Made by a program: the position numbers and the translations under genes
Notes under the pieces: generated by a model
The model's database searches: none
Told to the model about the DNA's origin: nothing
Seen by the model: only the letters and a program-made list of their open reading frames with translations
Shown: positions 13,359 to 23,000 of the stretch, one piece after another
Position numbering within the stretch: the first letter of the stretch is position 1
Layout: every line of letters starts with the position of its first letter
Virus record (IMG/VR): IMGVR_UViG_3300032285_004054
Coordinates: 1-64,000 of that record
DNA length: 64,000 nt
Strand: one strand, 5' to 3'
From: a virus

Positions 13359-14855
13359 ATGTCTACAATATACGATTTAGCTAGTGTAGGATTCGCTCTT
13401 GATACAAGCTATCAATATAGTCTTAGCGGTTTTAATGTAACTCAGAACGATTTTTTAGTTATAAAGTTACGCAATGATCTCGGAATTTATAATAATTCCG
13501 TTATTTGGCCAGTAGCATCTAATGCGTCTTTGAGTAGCGCTTTTGGAGGCATCGCTCCTTTACAATCACTACCCACTTTACCTTTTTCAAGATCAACAAG
13601 TGCAACAAGAGTAAATTCAAACGGGTTAATTGAATATGTAAACCCAAATGTACCTAGAATTGATTACGACCCTGTAACTCTTCAAAGTAGAGGTCTTTTA
13701 ATAGAGAATACACGTACAAATTTATTTACACAATCTACAAACCCTATTACAGTATATAACGCTGGTGGTAGTTTAGGATCCGGAGGTACGTTATGTAACT
13801 GGGGGTATCTATTATCTGCAACAGGTGTTGCTAATTCAGGAATTGCGCCTGATGGTACCAACACAGCGTACTATATAGTACCTCTTTACGGGTACGGTAT
13901 TAAACGTTTTACAAAATCGTTTTCTTCAGGTATTCCGCAATTTCAAAATATTACATTCTCGGTTTTTGCAAAAGCAAGTGGTTATTCTTCCTTTGGTATA
14001 GGTTTTTCAGATACTGCTAACGGTAATTTCGTAGGTAGTGCTCGATTTAATGTCAATCCTTTAGCGTTATCGTGTTACCCGCCAACAGGCAGAATAACAA
14101 ATACAACAATACAACCTTATGCAAGTGGCTGGTACCGCGCATCGATAACACTATCAGGAACTAATCTTGCATTTACTCAAGTATATGTCAGCCTTCTTTC
14201 GTCTATGGGGGCTCTTTACGGTAGTGGTGGTACAGGAGGTACCGGTACAAATGGTGTTGACGGTATGTACTTCTGGGGACCTCAATTAGAAGTAATTCCT
14301 ACATCATATAGCAGTGATAATAGTTTATACCCTACATCATATATACCCACAGGTAGTACAACAGCAACACGTACATATGATATTGTAACACTTACAACAC
14401 AAAATAGTTTATCCTCGTTTTTAAATCAAGGAGCAGGTACCTGGGTTGCTGAGTTTACTACCCCTGGTACACCGCCTAGTGCATGTACAGTTATTGATTA
14501 TAATAGCGTAAACGGCACCATGATAAACCTTACTGGAGGGTTTGTTACAACTTATAATACCGATACAAGTATTAATTCAACTTTTAAACCTCTACCAGGT
14601 ATTGATAATATCAATAGAACTGCTTTTAGTTATACAACTGGTGGAAGCCTTAGTGGGAGAGCAATAGCAATTAACGGAAATGTATTATTCGATACTGCTG
14701 CTCCGTTTAATAATGTTGCAGTTACAGCAGTTAATATAGGTGGTAATAACGACGGGACAGGTAATATAAATGGCTGGTTAGGACAACTTGAATATTATAA
14801 TGTTTCTCTTCCTAACAGTATATTACAAACATTAACTCTACCTTCGGAGCTTTAA
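13359..14855 (+). CDS. Tail fibre/adhesin with concanavalin-like carbohydrate-binding domain
   Basis: 498 aa. Residues ~75-120 contain the motif TSATRVNSNGLIE ... PRIDYDP ... RGLLIENTRTNL, which precedes lectin-like (jelly-roll) modules in many phage fibre and capsid decoration proteins. Two beta-sandwich regions follow (~120-325 and ~345-498), each rich in Thr, Ser and Gly. It probably binds a surface glycan. It lies 1 nt before the next gene, so both should be expressed late together. Confidence 0.7.
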   Translation: MSTIYDLASVGFALDTSYQYSLSGFNVTQNDFLVIKLRNDLGIYNNSVIWPVASNASLSSAFGGIAPLQSLPTLPFSRSTSATRVNSNGLIEYVNPNVPRIDYDPVTLQSRGLLIENTRTNLFTQSTNPITVYNAGGSLGSGGTLCNWGYLLSATGVANSGIAPDGTNTAYYIVPLYGYGIKRFTKSFSSGIPQFQNITFSVFAKASGYSSFGIGFSDTANGNFVGSARFNVNPLALSCYPPTGRITNTTIQPYASGWYRASITLSGTNLAFTQVYVSLLSSMGALYGSGGTGGTGTNGVDGMYFWGPQLEVIPTSYSSDNSLYPTSYIPTGSTTATRTYDIVTLTTQNSLSSFLNQGAGTWVAEFTTPGTPPSACTVIDYNSVNGTMINLTGGFVTTYNTDTSINSTFKPLPGIDNINRTAFSYTTGGSLSGRAIAINGNVLFDTAAPFNNVAVTAVNIGGNNDGTGNINGWLGQLEYYNVSLPNSILQTLTLPSEL

Positions 14856-14856
14856 T

Positions 14857-16203
14857 ATGGCAACACAAGCAGATCTTAATAATATTAGTAATGCTATTGA
14901 TTCTGCTTTTTCTACTGCTCTAGCAGGAGGTATACCTTACCCTATACAGCCCGTAACAGTAACAGTTACAGTTACACCTACAATGAATATTAATAGCCTT
15001 ATTATTGCAGGTGGTGGCGGAGGAGGTAAACAAGACGGTGGCGGAGGCGGTGCAGGCGGCGTATTAACAACATCGTTCTCTATATCGGCAGGTACTGTTA
15101 TTAATGTTAATGTTGGATTGGGAGGATCAGGCGCTACACCATCAACATCTGCAGTGAACGGTGGAGATAGTTTTATATATTATACATATAATACCTCTGT
15201 TACCAGCATAGCTTATGGCGGCGGCGGAGAGGGACTTACAGGAGGTTCAGGTGGAGGTCAAGCAGCTCTCGTTATTAACCCGACTATAGGGCTAGGTACT
15301 TTAACACAGGGATTTTCTGGCGGTCATAATTCTTTTAATACCGGTGGTGGTGGAGGAGGCGCAGGAGGTCCTGGATCAAGCTATTCAGGTTTCGGTCCTG
15401 GAGGTATAGGTATAATTAACCCTGTACCAGGATCTACTATCGGGCAACTATCAGCAGGTAATTATTGGATAGCTGGTGGAGGAGCTGGAGGAAATGGGTA
15501 TGCTACCGGTCCTGGAGGACTAGGAGGCGGTGGAGGGCTAAACGGCGGAGGAGCCTCTTCAGGTTTATCGTATACAGGTGGTGGCGGTGGTGGCGCAGGT
15601 GTATCGTCTTATGGCGGCCAAGGCGGCTCAGGAGCTGTTGTTATATCATATGTTTCCCCGAAACCGTTAAGCAGAGACGGTATTATTAAAAATAGCGGTA
15701 GTACATGGTCTCATGCCTTTACTTCTACAAACACATTTACACTTACATCTGTATATACTGAGACGCCTACTGATATTTTAAACTCCCATATTCAACATTG
15801 CGGTAACAATATTACTGATAATAAGAACCTTTTTAATTTTATTAAAGGCTGTTACGATTTAGGTATATGGTATAATATAGTTTGTTGGCCAATGAAGTTT
15901 GGCCAAAATAGTATTAACAGTAATACTATTTACAGTTTAGGAGGAATAAACGCATTAAGTTCAGTAAAAACACCTAATACGTTTTCAACACTGAGTGGTT
16001 TACTCTTTAATAATAGTCGATTATTATCAGTATCTTCTACATACCTAACAAATATAGTATTTGGTACAGGTAATACAACAACTGTACCGGTTGGAAGCAC
16101 CTGGAACGGATTAGTAACAGGTATACTTCAATACAATTCAGCAGTTAGTGTAACAAATGTCAGTGCGTTAACTAGTTTGTATGTAACAACTATAGGTAGA
16201 TAA
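14857..16203 (+). CDS. Glycine-rich tail fibre/adhesin protein
   Basis: 448 aa. After a short N-terminus, residues ~45-275 form a glycine-rich domain with many GGGGGGxG runs, like the tip adhesins (gp38 type) and glycine-rich fibre domains that build polyglycine-II sandwiches. The C-terminal ~170 residues are ordinary beta-rich sequence. The exposed loops between Gly runs are the likely receptor-contact sites. It is adjacent to the lectin-like fibre gene upstream. Confidence 0.7.
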   Translation: MATQADLNNISNAIDSAFSTALAGGIPYPIQPVTVTVTVTPTMNINSLIIAGGGGGGKQDGGGGGAGGVLTTSFSISAGTVINVNVGLGGSGATPSTSAVNGGDSFIYYTYNTSVTSIAYGGGGEGLTGGSGGGQAALVINPTIGLGTLTQGFSGGHNSFNTGGGGGGAGGPGSSYSGFGPGGIGIINPVPGSTIGQLSAGNYWIAGGGAGGNGYATGPGGLGGGGGLNGGGASSGLSYTGGGGGGAGVSSYGGQGGSGAVVISYVSPKPLSRDGIIKNSGSTWSHAFTSTNTFTLTSVYTETPTDILNSHIQHCGNNITDNKNLFNFIKGCYDLGIWYNIVCWPMKFGQNSINSNTIYSLGGINALSSVKTPNTFSTLSGLLFNNSRLLSVSSTYLTNIVFGTGNTTTVPVGSTWNGLVTGILQYNSAVSVTNVSALTSLYVTTIGR

Positions 16204-16205
16204 AC

Positions 16206-16460
16206 TTAGTCGCAAACATTCTTACTAAAGTTCTTCATCACCGATCTTGCTCCGTTCGGTACATAGTACTTACGAGTCTCTTCAAAGAGATCAGCATTCA
16301 TAATCTGAATCTCACCAGCTGTCTTATGACCGTAAACCATGACCCCTTTACGAGGCTTAACTACATTATGCTTATGAGCACACGATGAGCAAAAGACTGT
16401 ACTAGGAAGTACTTCAAGTCTCTCTTGTTCAATATTATTACAGCAGATTTTACAGATCAT
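16206..16460 (-). CDS. Small C4 zinc-finger protein
   Basis: 84 aa. CKICC (residues 3-7) and CSSC (~24-27), with an LPSTVF spacer, form a four-cysteine zinc site similar to DksA/TraR-type fingers. The basic C-terminus is compatible with nucleic acid or RNA polymerase binding. It overlaps the upstream gene by 11 nt. Target unknown. Confidence 0.55.
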   Translation of the reverse strand: MICKICCNNIEQERLEVLPSTVFCSSCAHKHNVVKPRKGVMVYGHKTAGEIQIMNADLFEETRKYYVPNGARSVMKNFSKNVCD

Positions 16461-16737
16461 GGTTTTTAAGTGATTCTTTAAGCAGGTTGTTAATAACTTC
16501 GTTGATAGTAATATCTTTTTCTAGCGACTCAAGCACAAACATCTCAAGAACTTCTCGAGGATATTCAGAAACATCACCAAGATCTACAGAGACGTAAGGT
16601 TTAATAGAAATAGAACCATCTTCAAGAAGCTGACAGGAGAGCTTTTGATTAGGTTGCCACCCACATTCTGCTACCTCTTCATCGGTGAATTGAATATAGT
16701 GTTCAATTCGTTGCTGTATTGTTTTTTGCTTTTCCAT
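16450..16737 (-). CDS. Hypothetical protein (95 aa)
   Basis: Residues ~17-50 (FTDEEVAECGWQPNQKLSCQ then DGSISIKPY) resemble a small SpoVT/AbrB-like swapped-hairpin element; the rest is acidic helix. Transcribed divergently from the Tyr-rich lipoprotein. Function unknown. Confidence 0.5.
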   Translation of the reverse strand: MEKQKTIQQRIEHYIQFTDEEVAECGWQPNQKLSCQLLEDGSISIKPYVSVDLGDVSEYPREVLEMFVLESLEKDITINEVINNLLKESLKNHDL

Positions 16738-16745
16738 GCCAGTAT

Positions 16746-16753
16746 TATAAATA
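16746..16753 (+). promoter_or_regulatory. T4-type late promoter, perfect consensus
   Basis: TATAAATA, followed by a 26-nt leader before the ATG at 16780. No -35 element, as expected for gp55-type late promoters. Confidence 0.65.
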
Positions 16754-16779
16754 CATAATACTCCCTATTCAATAAAAAA

Positions 16780-16965
16780 ATGAAAACATTGCTCGCTATT
16801 ATATTTGCTCTGTTATTGACAGGGTGTGTTGTTGACGGTTGTTATACGCCAGTATATACATATCCGTATTATTCTTCTTATTATTACCCTTACTATTCTT
16901 ATCCGTCATATTACTACTACCCTTATAGTTATTATTACGGAGGGTATACTAGATACTGGTACTAA
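16780..16965 (+). CDS. Tyrosine-rich lipoprotein
   Basis: 61 aa. Residues 1-16 are a lipoprotein signal peptide ending in the lipobox LLTG|C, so Cys16 should be lipidated. The mature chain of ~45 residues is mostly Tyr, Pro and Ser (YYYPYYSYPSYYYY). Expressed late. Candidate roles are a surface decoration, superinfection exclusion or lysis-linked envelope protein; none is proved. It is immediately followed (1 nt) by an acidic helical protein. Confidence 0.65.
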   Translation: MKTLLAIIFALLLTGCVVDGCYTPVYTYPYYSSYYYPYYSYPSYYYYPYSYYYGGYTRYWY

Positions 16966-16966
16966 T

Positions 16967-17167
16967 ATGGCTATAGCGTTATCTGGTAATCGAAGCGAGT
17001 TTGATCTTTTTTGTCAATCTCTCTCTATACTTGCTGATGATTTGTTCGAAGAGTATGAAAACTCTAATACCGAACGAGAAGAGGAAATAGCTTTAGCACG
17101 TATCGATGTCTTAGAGACAATAATTGACGAGATGGAATACTATCTTCAGCCTAAGAAGAGAAAATAG
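16967..17167 (+). CDS. Small acidic helical protein (66 aa)
   Basis: The start ATG 16967 comes right after the lipoprotein stop (TAATATGG). Glu-rich helices with two potential coiled-coil segments. It converges on the large adhesin on the other strand with one base between the stops. Function unknown. Confidence 0.6.
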   Translation: MAIALSGNRSEFDLFCQSLSILADDLFEEYENSNTEREEEIALARIDVLETIIDEMEYYLQPKKRK

Positions 17168-17168
17168 T

Positions 17169-19601
17169 TTATATGTAAACTGGTGTTGCAGCTATTTGTA
17201 TAGCACTATACCATTCAGGTGTTAAGACAACCCAATTAATATTTTGTAGTGTATTACTAAATTTAATAATACCGTCTGATTCTACACCTGAAACACCATA
17301 ATAAGTAGTACCGTTATAAGTTGTTACATATGGCGATAGAGGAACTGCGGTATCTGAATTCCAGTATGCATCCTTAGTGCCGGTTATAGTACTAACAATC
17401 GTAAAAGGTTGATCAAAAAGATATTGAGTATTTACAGGTGAACCACCCATTGAAGCAATAGCTATATGTACATTTGTAACCGGTTTACTAAAAATTATTT
17501 TATTAATACTATCGTATTTAGAGTTAGGGCAAATCTGTGCTTGCTGTGTTGTCTGTATAGGGTAGATTGACGAGTTACCGTTTGTATAGGCACCGTATGG
17601 GGTTACACCATTAGTCCAATAAACACCATCGCCGGTATTTCCAGCTATAACAGTACCTGACATATTTGTAATTGAATCAAATGAATTATTTGATGAAATC
17701 TGCACATACAACGGAGTTGTATATGGTATAATACTATTTGTTTGTAATGAATAAACACCTGAAATAGATGCATATGCAGTATTGTTAACAGGGTTAGAAC
17801 TAACCCAATTAGTCCAAGTACTACCAGGTATACCGCTTGTTACAAACTGACCAGGTATTACTGAAAAAGGTTGAGTATAATAATAACCCGTACCGTCTCT
17901 ATTATTTGCTGTTATATTCGGTCCCCAAAACTGAAGATCTAAACTATATCCACCACCACCGCTACTTTGATTATCAGATATAACACAAAATGGATGACAG
18001 CCCGCTGATAATGTAACCGTAACAGGACCAGTATAAGTTATAGGGCTATATCGGTTATAAGAAAGAATTACGTTACTTAGCGTACGGTTAATAGGTAGTG
18101 TGTCTATCCAAACATATATTGAATCGTCTGCTCCGCCGTAAAAAGTGTACGTGCCTGAAACAGGAGCATAAAAATACCCCTCAAATTTAGTTGTAAAAAA
18201 GTTTTGTAGTACCGATAAAGCGGGATAATAAGTACCACCTGTATTAATTGCAGGTGTAAAGAAAGTTGAGTTATTTGCAATAGAAGCTGGTGTACCGTCA
18301 TCGGCTTGGGTATAAAGTAGACGGGTAGTTGTTATAGGAGTAAACCCAGGATATGGAATAGCTGTAAGTGTATGTGCTAGAGGATTTGTGCTACTTCGTC
18401 CACCGTTTACACCGCTAAAAGCAAGAACATTTAACCCTTGTAAGGAAGTAGCAGCGGCAGCAGGTAACGGTATATACTGGATAAGATTACCATCCATATA
18501 ATAAAAAGTATTATTCGTTACAGTGGTATTATTCATATTAAGAATACCGCTATTACTGTCTATAATAGGAGGAGTCGTATCATTATAGGTAATAAAATCG
18601 CTTGTTACAGTCATGGTTTTCTTAGCATTAAAAACACCTGTATTTGAAACAAGCAAAAATTGATTATTAACAGTAGCAAAATAACAACCGTTATATTGCG
18701 TTTTTGTAATCGGGTACCACGTTGAAAGATCCGTGCTATAATATGTAGCACCGGTACCACCGGTATGAGAACTACTTATTATGTATATTCCGTTTGCGTA
18801 GCCAAAACTAAACTTGTAAAAAGTAGGATTCGGGAAAGTAAAAGGAGCAGAGACTGTTGCCCAGGTAGTTCCGTCTTGAGAGTAAAGCATATTACTGGTA
18901 CTGTATTGCAGTAAAAAGAACCTACCGTTAACAAAACCTAAAGAATCATATTCCCCAGTACCGGTATTAACACTTAATGTTGCGACGGTTGTATAAGAAA
19001 TACCATCCATACTTCTTGAAACCTTACAGGTAGTTGCAAACGGGGATGCTGTTTGCTTGTAATTATTAATACATAGTAGTGTATCTGTACCGGTTATAAG
19101 TGTGTTGATGTGGGAATCATCTGTTGTATAACCGGTAGGTGCTGTAGCTGGTAAAGAACGTGTTGTCCATACATTACCATCGATAGATGTTAGATAGAAA
19201 TCAGGCTGATAGTAAGGTAGCGTATTACCGTAATGAGTTTTACTATTATAAAATACAAATAAACCTTTAAAAAACGTTAAGCTACAAGTATTATAACCAA
19301 ATATATAAACACCAGCCTTATTAGAAGCTGATAACCAATTTACACCATTTGTTGAATAGATAGGGTATTCGTATACTTTGTACCCGGAACCGTTTGTATC
19401 AGGTCCAGGTGCGACCGGCAGTACTTGTGCTAGTGATACAAAAGTTCCATTACCTGCTGCAAAAGGACCGGCATAGGTGCTAGCGTAATACGTATATGCA
19501 CTAGGGTTAAAAGTACTTAGTGGTATAAACAAACTTGGTAATAAAGATACTGAAGAAATCTGTATACAAGCGGTCGTACCTATATCAACAATCCAAAGCA
19601 T
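17169..19601 (-). CDS. Large adhesin: BNR-like propeller, PA14-like and shared C-terminal module
   Basis: 810 aa. Residues ~30-360 contain repeated Asp-box-like motifs (YSTNGVNW, SIDGNVW, SQDGTTW, YSTDLSTW), indicating a beta-propeller of sialidase/BNR type. Residues ~470-570 (GTYTFYGGADDSIYVWID and onward) resemble a PA14/GLEYA sugar-binding domain. Residues ~590-810 share a module with the plus-strand adhesin at 24730-27756. No sialidase catalytic set is evident, so a binding role is more likely. Late-type CATAAATA lies 6 nt upstream. Confidence 0.7.
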   Translation of the reverse strand: MLWIVDIGTTACIQISSVSLLPSLFIPLSTFNPSAYTYYASTYAGPFAAGNGTFVSLAQVLPVAPGPDTNGSGYKVYEYPIYSTNGVNWLSASNKAGVYIFGYNTCSLTFFKGLFVFYNSKTHYGNTLPYYQPDFYLTSIDGNVWTTRSLPATAPTGYTTDDSHINTLITGTDTLLCINNYKQTASPFATTCKVSRSMDGISYTTVATLSVNTGTGEYDSLGFVNGRFFLLQYSTSNMLYSQDGTTWATVSAPFTFPNPTFYKFSFGYANGIYIISSSHTGGTGATYYSTDLSTWYPITKTQYNGCYFATVNNQFLLVSNTGVFNAKKTMTVTSDFITYNDTTPPIIDSNSGILNMNNTTVTNNTFYYMDGNLIQYIPLPAAAATSLQGLNVLAFSGVNGGRSSTNPLAHTLTAIPYPGFTPITTTRLLYTQADDGTPASIANNSTFFTPAINTGGTYYPALSVLQNFFTTKFEGYFYAPVSGTYTFYGGADDSIYVWIDTLPINRTLSNVILSYNRYSPITYTGPVTVTLSAGCHPFCVISDNQSSGGGGYSLDLQFWGPNITANNRDGTGYYYTQPFSVIPGQFVTSGIPGSTWTNWVSSNPVNNTAYASISGVYSLQTNSIIPYTTPLYVQISSNNSFDSITNMSGTVIAGNTGDGVYWTNGVTPYGAYTNGNSSIYPIQTTQQAQICPNSKYDSINKIIFSKPVTNVHIAIASMGGSPVNTQYLFDQPFTIVSTITGTKDAYWNSDTAVPLSPYVTTYNGTTYYGVSGVESDGIIKFSNTLQNINWVVLTPEWYSAIQIAATPVYI

Positions 19602-19607
19602 ATTTAA

Positions 19608-19680
19608 TATTTATGTCGATTTTATATAGAAATACAACTCCTTCTAGACCTACTGTTTATGTAGACTTTTTAAATAAATA
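19608..19680. promoter_or_regulatory. Divergent pair of late promoters
   Basis: Minus strand CATAAATA (19608-19615), 6 nt before ATG 19601. Plus strand AATAAATA (19673-19680), 6 nt before GTG 19687. Confidence 0.5.
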
Positions 19681-19686
19681 TTGTTA

Positions 19687-19884
19687 GTGGAATTTCCATT
19701 CGACATAACGTTTCAGGGGTTTACATTCAAAATACTTGAAGATAACGACGACAATACATTAGAAGTTGCTCTAATGTCAAAGCCTTATGGTTTTAAAGGA
19801 GAGGTATCTGACGGGCTAATATATAAATTATATTACTACCTAAGAGCAGAAGGCTTTATTGATTCTGATGCAGAGATAGATTAA
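19687..19884 (+). CDS. Small hypothetical protein, probable GTG start
   Basis: 65 aa. GTG 19687 is preferred to TTG 19681 because it leaves the usual 6-nt gap after the late promoter. Acidic alpha/beta product, no motif recognised. Confidence 0.5.
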   Translation: MEFPFDITFQGFTFKILEDNDDNTLEVALMSKPYGFKGEVSDGLIYKLYYYLRAEGFIDSDAEID

Positions 19885-19896
19885 ATTAAACAAAAT

Positions 19897-20037
19897 ATGA
19901 GTGCTGGCAAAGGCGATAAACCAAGACCTGGTGTCTATGGTAAAAAATACAACGAAAACTTCGATTTAATCAAGAAATCAAAAGAAGATATTACTTGGGA
20001 TAAAGTAAAAAAGGGTAAAAAGACCAAGATATACTAG
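19897..20037 (+). CDS. Conserved small phage protein (46 aa)
   Basis: The N-terminal pattern MSAGKGDKPRPGVYGKKYNE is typical of a short basic protein found in many phages and some bacteria (usually MSGKGDKPRP...). Function is unknown across the family. Confidence 0.6.
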   Translation: MSAGKGDKPRPGVYGKKYNENFDLIKKSKEDITWDKVKKGKKTKIY

Positions 20038-20078
20038 TTATTACGGAGGCTTAAATAAATAATACAGACAAGCCTCCT

Positions 20079-23000
20079 ATGGGATTACAAACAAATACCC
20101 AACCTAGTTATTGGATAACACAAGCATGTACATGCATTATTAACCTAACAGCTGATAATTTATGCACAAGCTACGCTTATTTAAATAATAAATTATCATT
20201 ACAGCCTAATAGCTGTATTAGCGGTGATCATACTACATGTGTTATAGCAGGTAATATTGCTCATACTTTAGTAGATGCAACATCTTCAATACAACCAGTA
20301 AGAGGTGGGAGTACAGCTTCAGGCAATTATTCCTTAGTAGCAGGAGGTATAGGTAATACAGCTTCTGGTAATCGTGCTTTTGTTGGAAGCGGTTGCAGTA
20401 ATACAGCTTCAAATACCGGTGCTGCTGTTATTGCAGGTAGAACAAATACAGCATCTGGTTCTAGTGCTTTTATAGGTACTGGTACAGGTAATAATGCCCA
20501 AGCAACAGATTCAATAGTTCTTGGAGGTGTTAATAATACTGCAAGTGCAACTAGATCGGTAGTTGTTGATGGCTGTTATAATACAGCATCTGGTCTTTAT
20601 TCATTTGTTGCTAACGGTTCCGGTAATATAGTTTCCGGTAATTATGCGTTCATTGGTAACGGCTATAATAATAAAAATAGCGGTAATTGCTCAGGTATTT
20701 TAGGAGGCAGTAATAATACAATTACTGCAAACGCTAGTGGTTCCTTTATTGTCGGTAGTGGGTTAACAGCTTTAAGTGCTAATACATTATATGCTAATAA
20801 TATTTGCTTACCTGTAATAGGTAATGGTGCATTAGGTCAGAACTCACAAGGCTACATATTCGGTAATGCATATTATCTAACAAACGTAAATCCTCCTTCT
20901 TCGTGCAATCCTTATTGCTGGAGTGTAGGTACAAATTCTATTCAGCCTGTTGCAGCGTACGCTCTTAATAATACCTCACCAGGTGCTTATTCAGTTATTT
21001 TAGGCGGCTGTAACAATTATAATGCTGCTAACTACGCTATAATTGGTGGAGGATGTAATAACAACATCGCTGTCTTTAACTCCGGTAACGTAATACTTGG
21101 AGGTACAAATAATGCACTTTCCTCATATAGTGCTAATGCAACTATAGTCGGTGGTTGTAATAATGCTATTGGTACAAATAGCGCTTATGCTTCTATAGCG
21201 GGTGGCGCCTGTAATACAGCTTCTGGAACTTATACATCTATTGCAGGTGGTTCGTATAATACCGCCTCACAGTCCTGGGCTGCTGTTAATGGTGGTGCTA
21301 GTAATACAGCTTCTGGTTATTCAGCTACAGTTGCAGGTGGCGACTTCAATACAACATGCGGTGTTAACTCTACTGTTGCTGGTGGTCATAGAAATAGTGT
21401 AACAGGTGGCGTTTCATATATTGGAGGTGGTTACTGCAATAACGTATCAGGTTGGTTCTCCGGTATTAACGGCGGCGCTTGTAATATAGTAGCTAACAAC
21501 TTCGCTAATATTGTTGGTGGTAACGCTAACGTAACTAATCAACCTAACACATTTATATTAGGTTCTAATTTAAGTGCAAATGTACCGAATTACACTTACA
21601 CAAATAATTTAGCAATCGGTACAAATAATCCAAATAAAGAATTAACCGTTGTAGGAGATATTAGTGCTACAGGTTGGTATTACGGTAAAGTAGCTCAATT
21701 AACGATACCTACAGCAACTCTTTCTACATGTAACGGTACATTGAGTACGTTTGATACGGGGGCTACCTCACCTAATACTCAAGCGGCTAATTATATTGTT
21801 ACATTAAACGGCGCTTCTCAAGTACCTAATAATGACTACACTATTCTGTATACACAGAATACACCCGGTCTTAGTACAAATAAAGTAGCGTTAACGTTCG
21901 TACCTCGTAATGGTAGTGTAGTATCGATAATATCTTTAAATACGCTCGTTTATGGCAATTTAACACAAACAGTTACTAATAATGCCAGCGCTTCATATAG
22001 TAATTTAACAAATACAGGCACAATTAATAATTACGGACCGATTACAAATACAACAGCGTATAATGTTTCTGGACAGTATATAGCTCCCGTATCAAAAGTA
22101 TTTACAGGTGACGGTAGTAATAGTACATTTGATACGAGTATAACAGGTATTAGTGTAACATCAGCTGCTAACTATATCGTCACATTAAACGGTGCTTCAC
22201 AGGTACCAGGAGTTGATTATACAGCAGCTTATACTCAGGTAACGACCGGTGTTAGTTCAAATAAAATTGTTACAACATCGCCTCCACCACTTGGCAGTAC
22301 ATTATCAGTTATTGTAAACGTACCTACAACATGGGCTACCAGTAATATTAATAATACCAATGTATACAACAGCTATTCAACAGGTGTACCGCAATCATTA
22401 AGCAGTAACTGGCAGAGTGTATATTCAACAGTATGGAGCACAAGTAGTACATGGGCGCTTAATACGTATGTTCAAGGCGCTACAGCAGGCTTAGCTACAA
22501 GTACATATGTACAGAATGCTACTGCTAATTTAGCAACAACAACATATGTTCAAGGCGCTACAGCAGGCTTAGCTACAACAACATATGTCCAACAGGCTAC
22601 ATCTAACTTAGCTACTGGAGCAGGCTTAGCAACAACAACATATGTTCAAGGCGCTACAGCAGGTCTAGCAACAAGTACATATGTACAGAATGCTACTGGC
22701 AGCCTACTACCGTTAACGACATATCAATACGCTACAGGTACTGCATTAACAGTACAAGACTTAACTGTTAATGGTACTTTATATACAAATGGTGGTTCGA
22801 CGCAGTTAAGCTCAACTAACTTAACAGTATCGGATCCGTTAATATATTTCGGTACAGGTAATACAACAAACGCGTACGATTTAGGTATTGTTGCACATCT
22901 TTCAGGTAATCTTAACAACGGGGTAAAAGCTTATCAACATACCGGTTTAGTAAGACAAAACGGTCAAAGTTCACCAGCTTTTTGGACTCTCTTTAGTGGT

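Noticed and set aside
17169-19601. Calling the propeller protein a sialidase
   Set aside because: Asp-box-like motifs only indicate the fold; no arginine triad or catalytic residues can be recognised.
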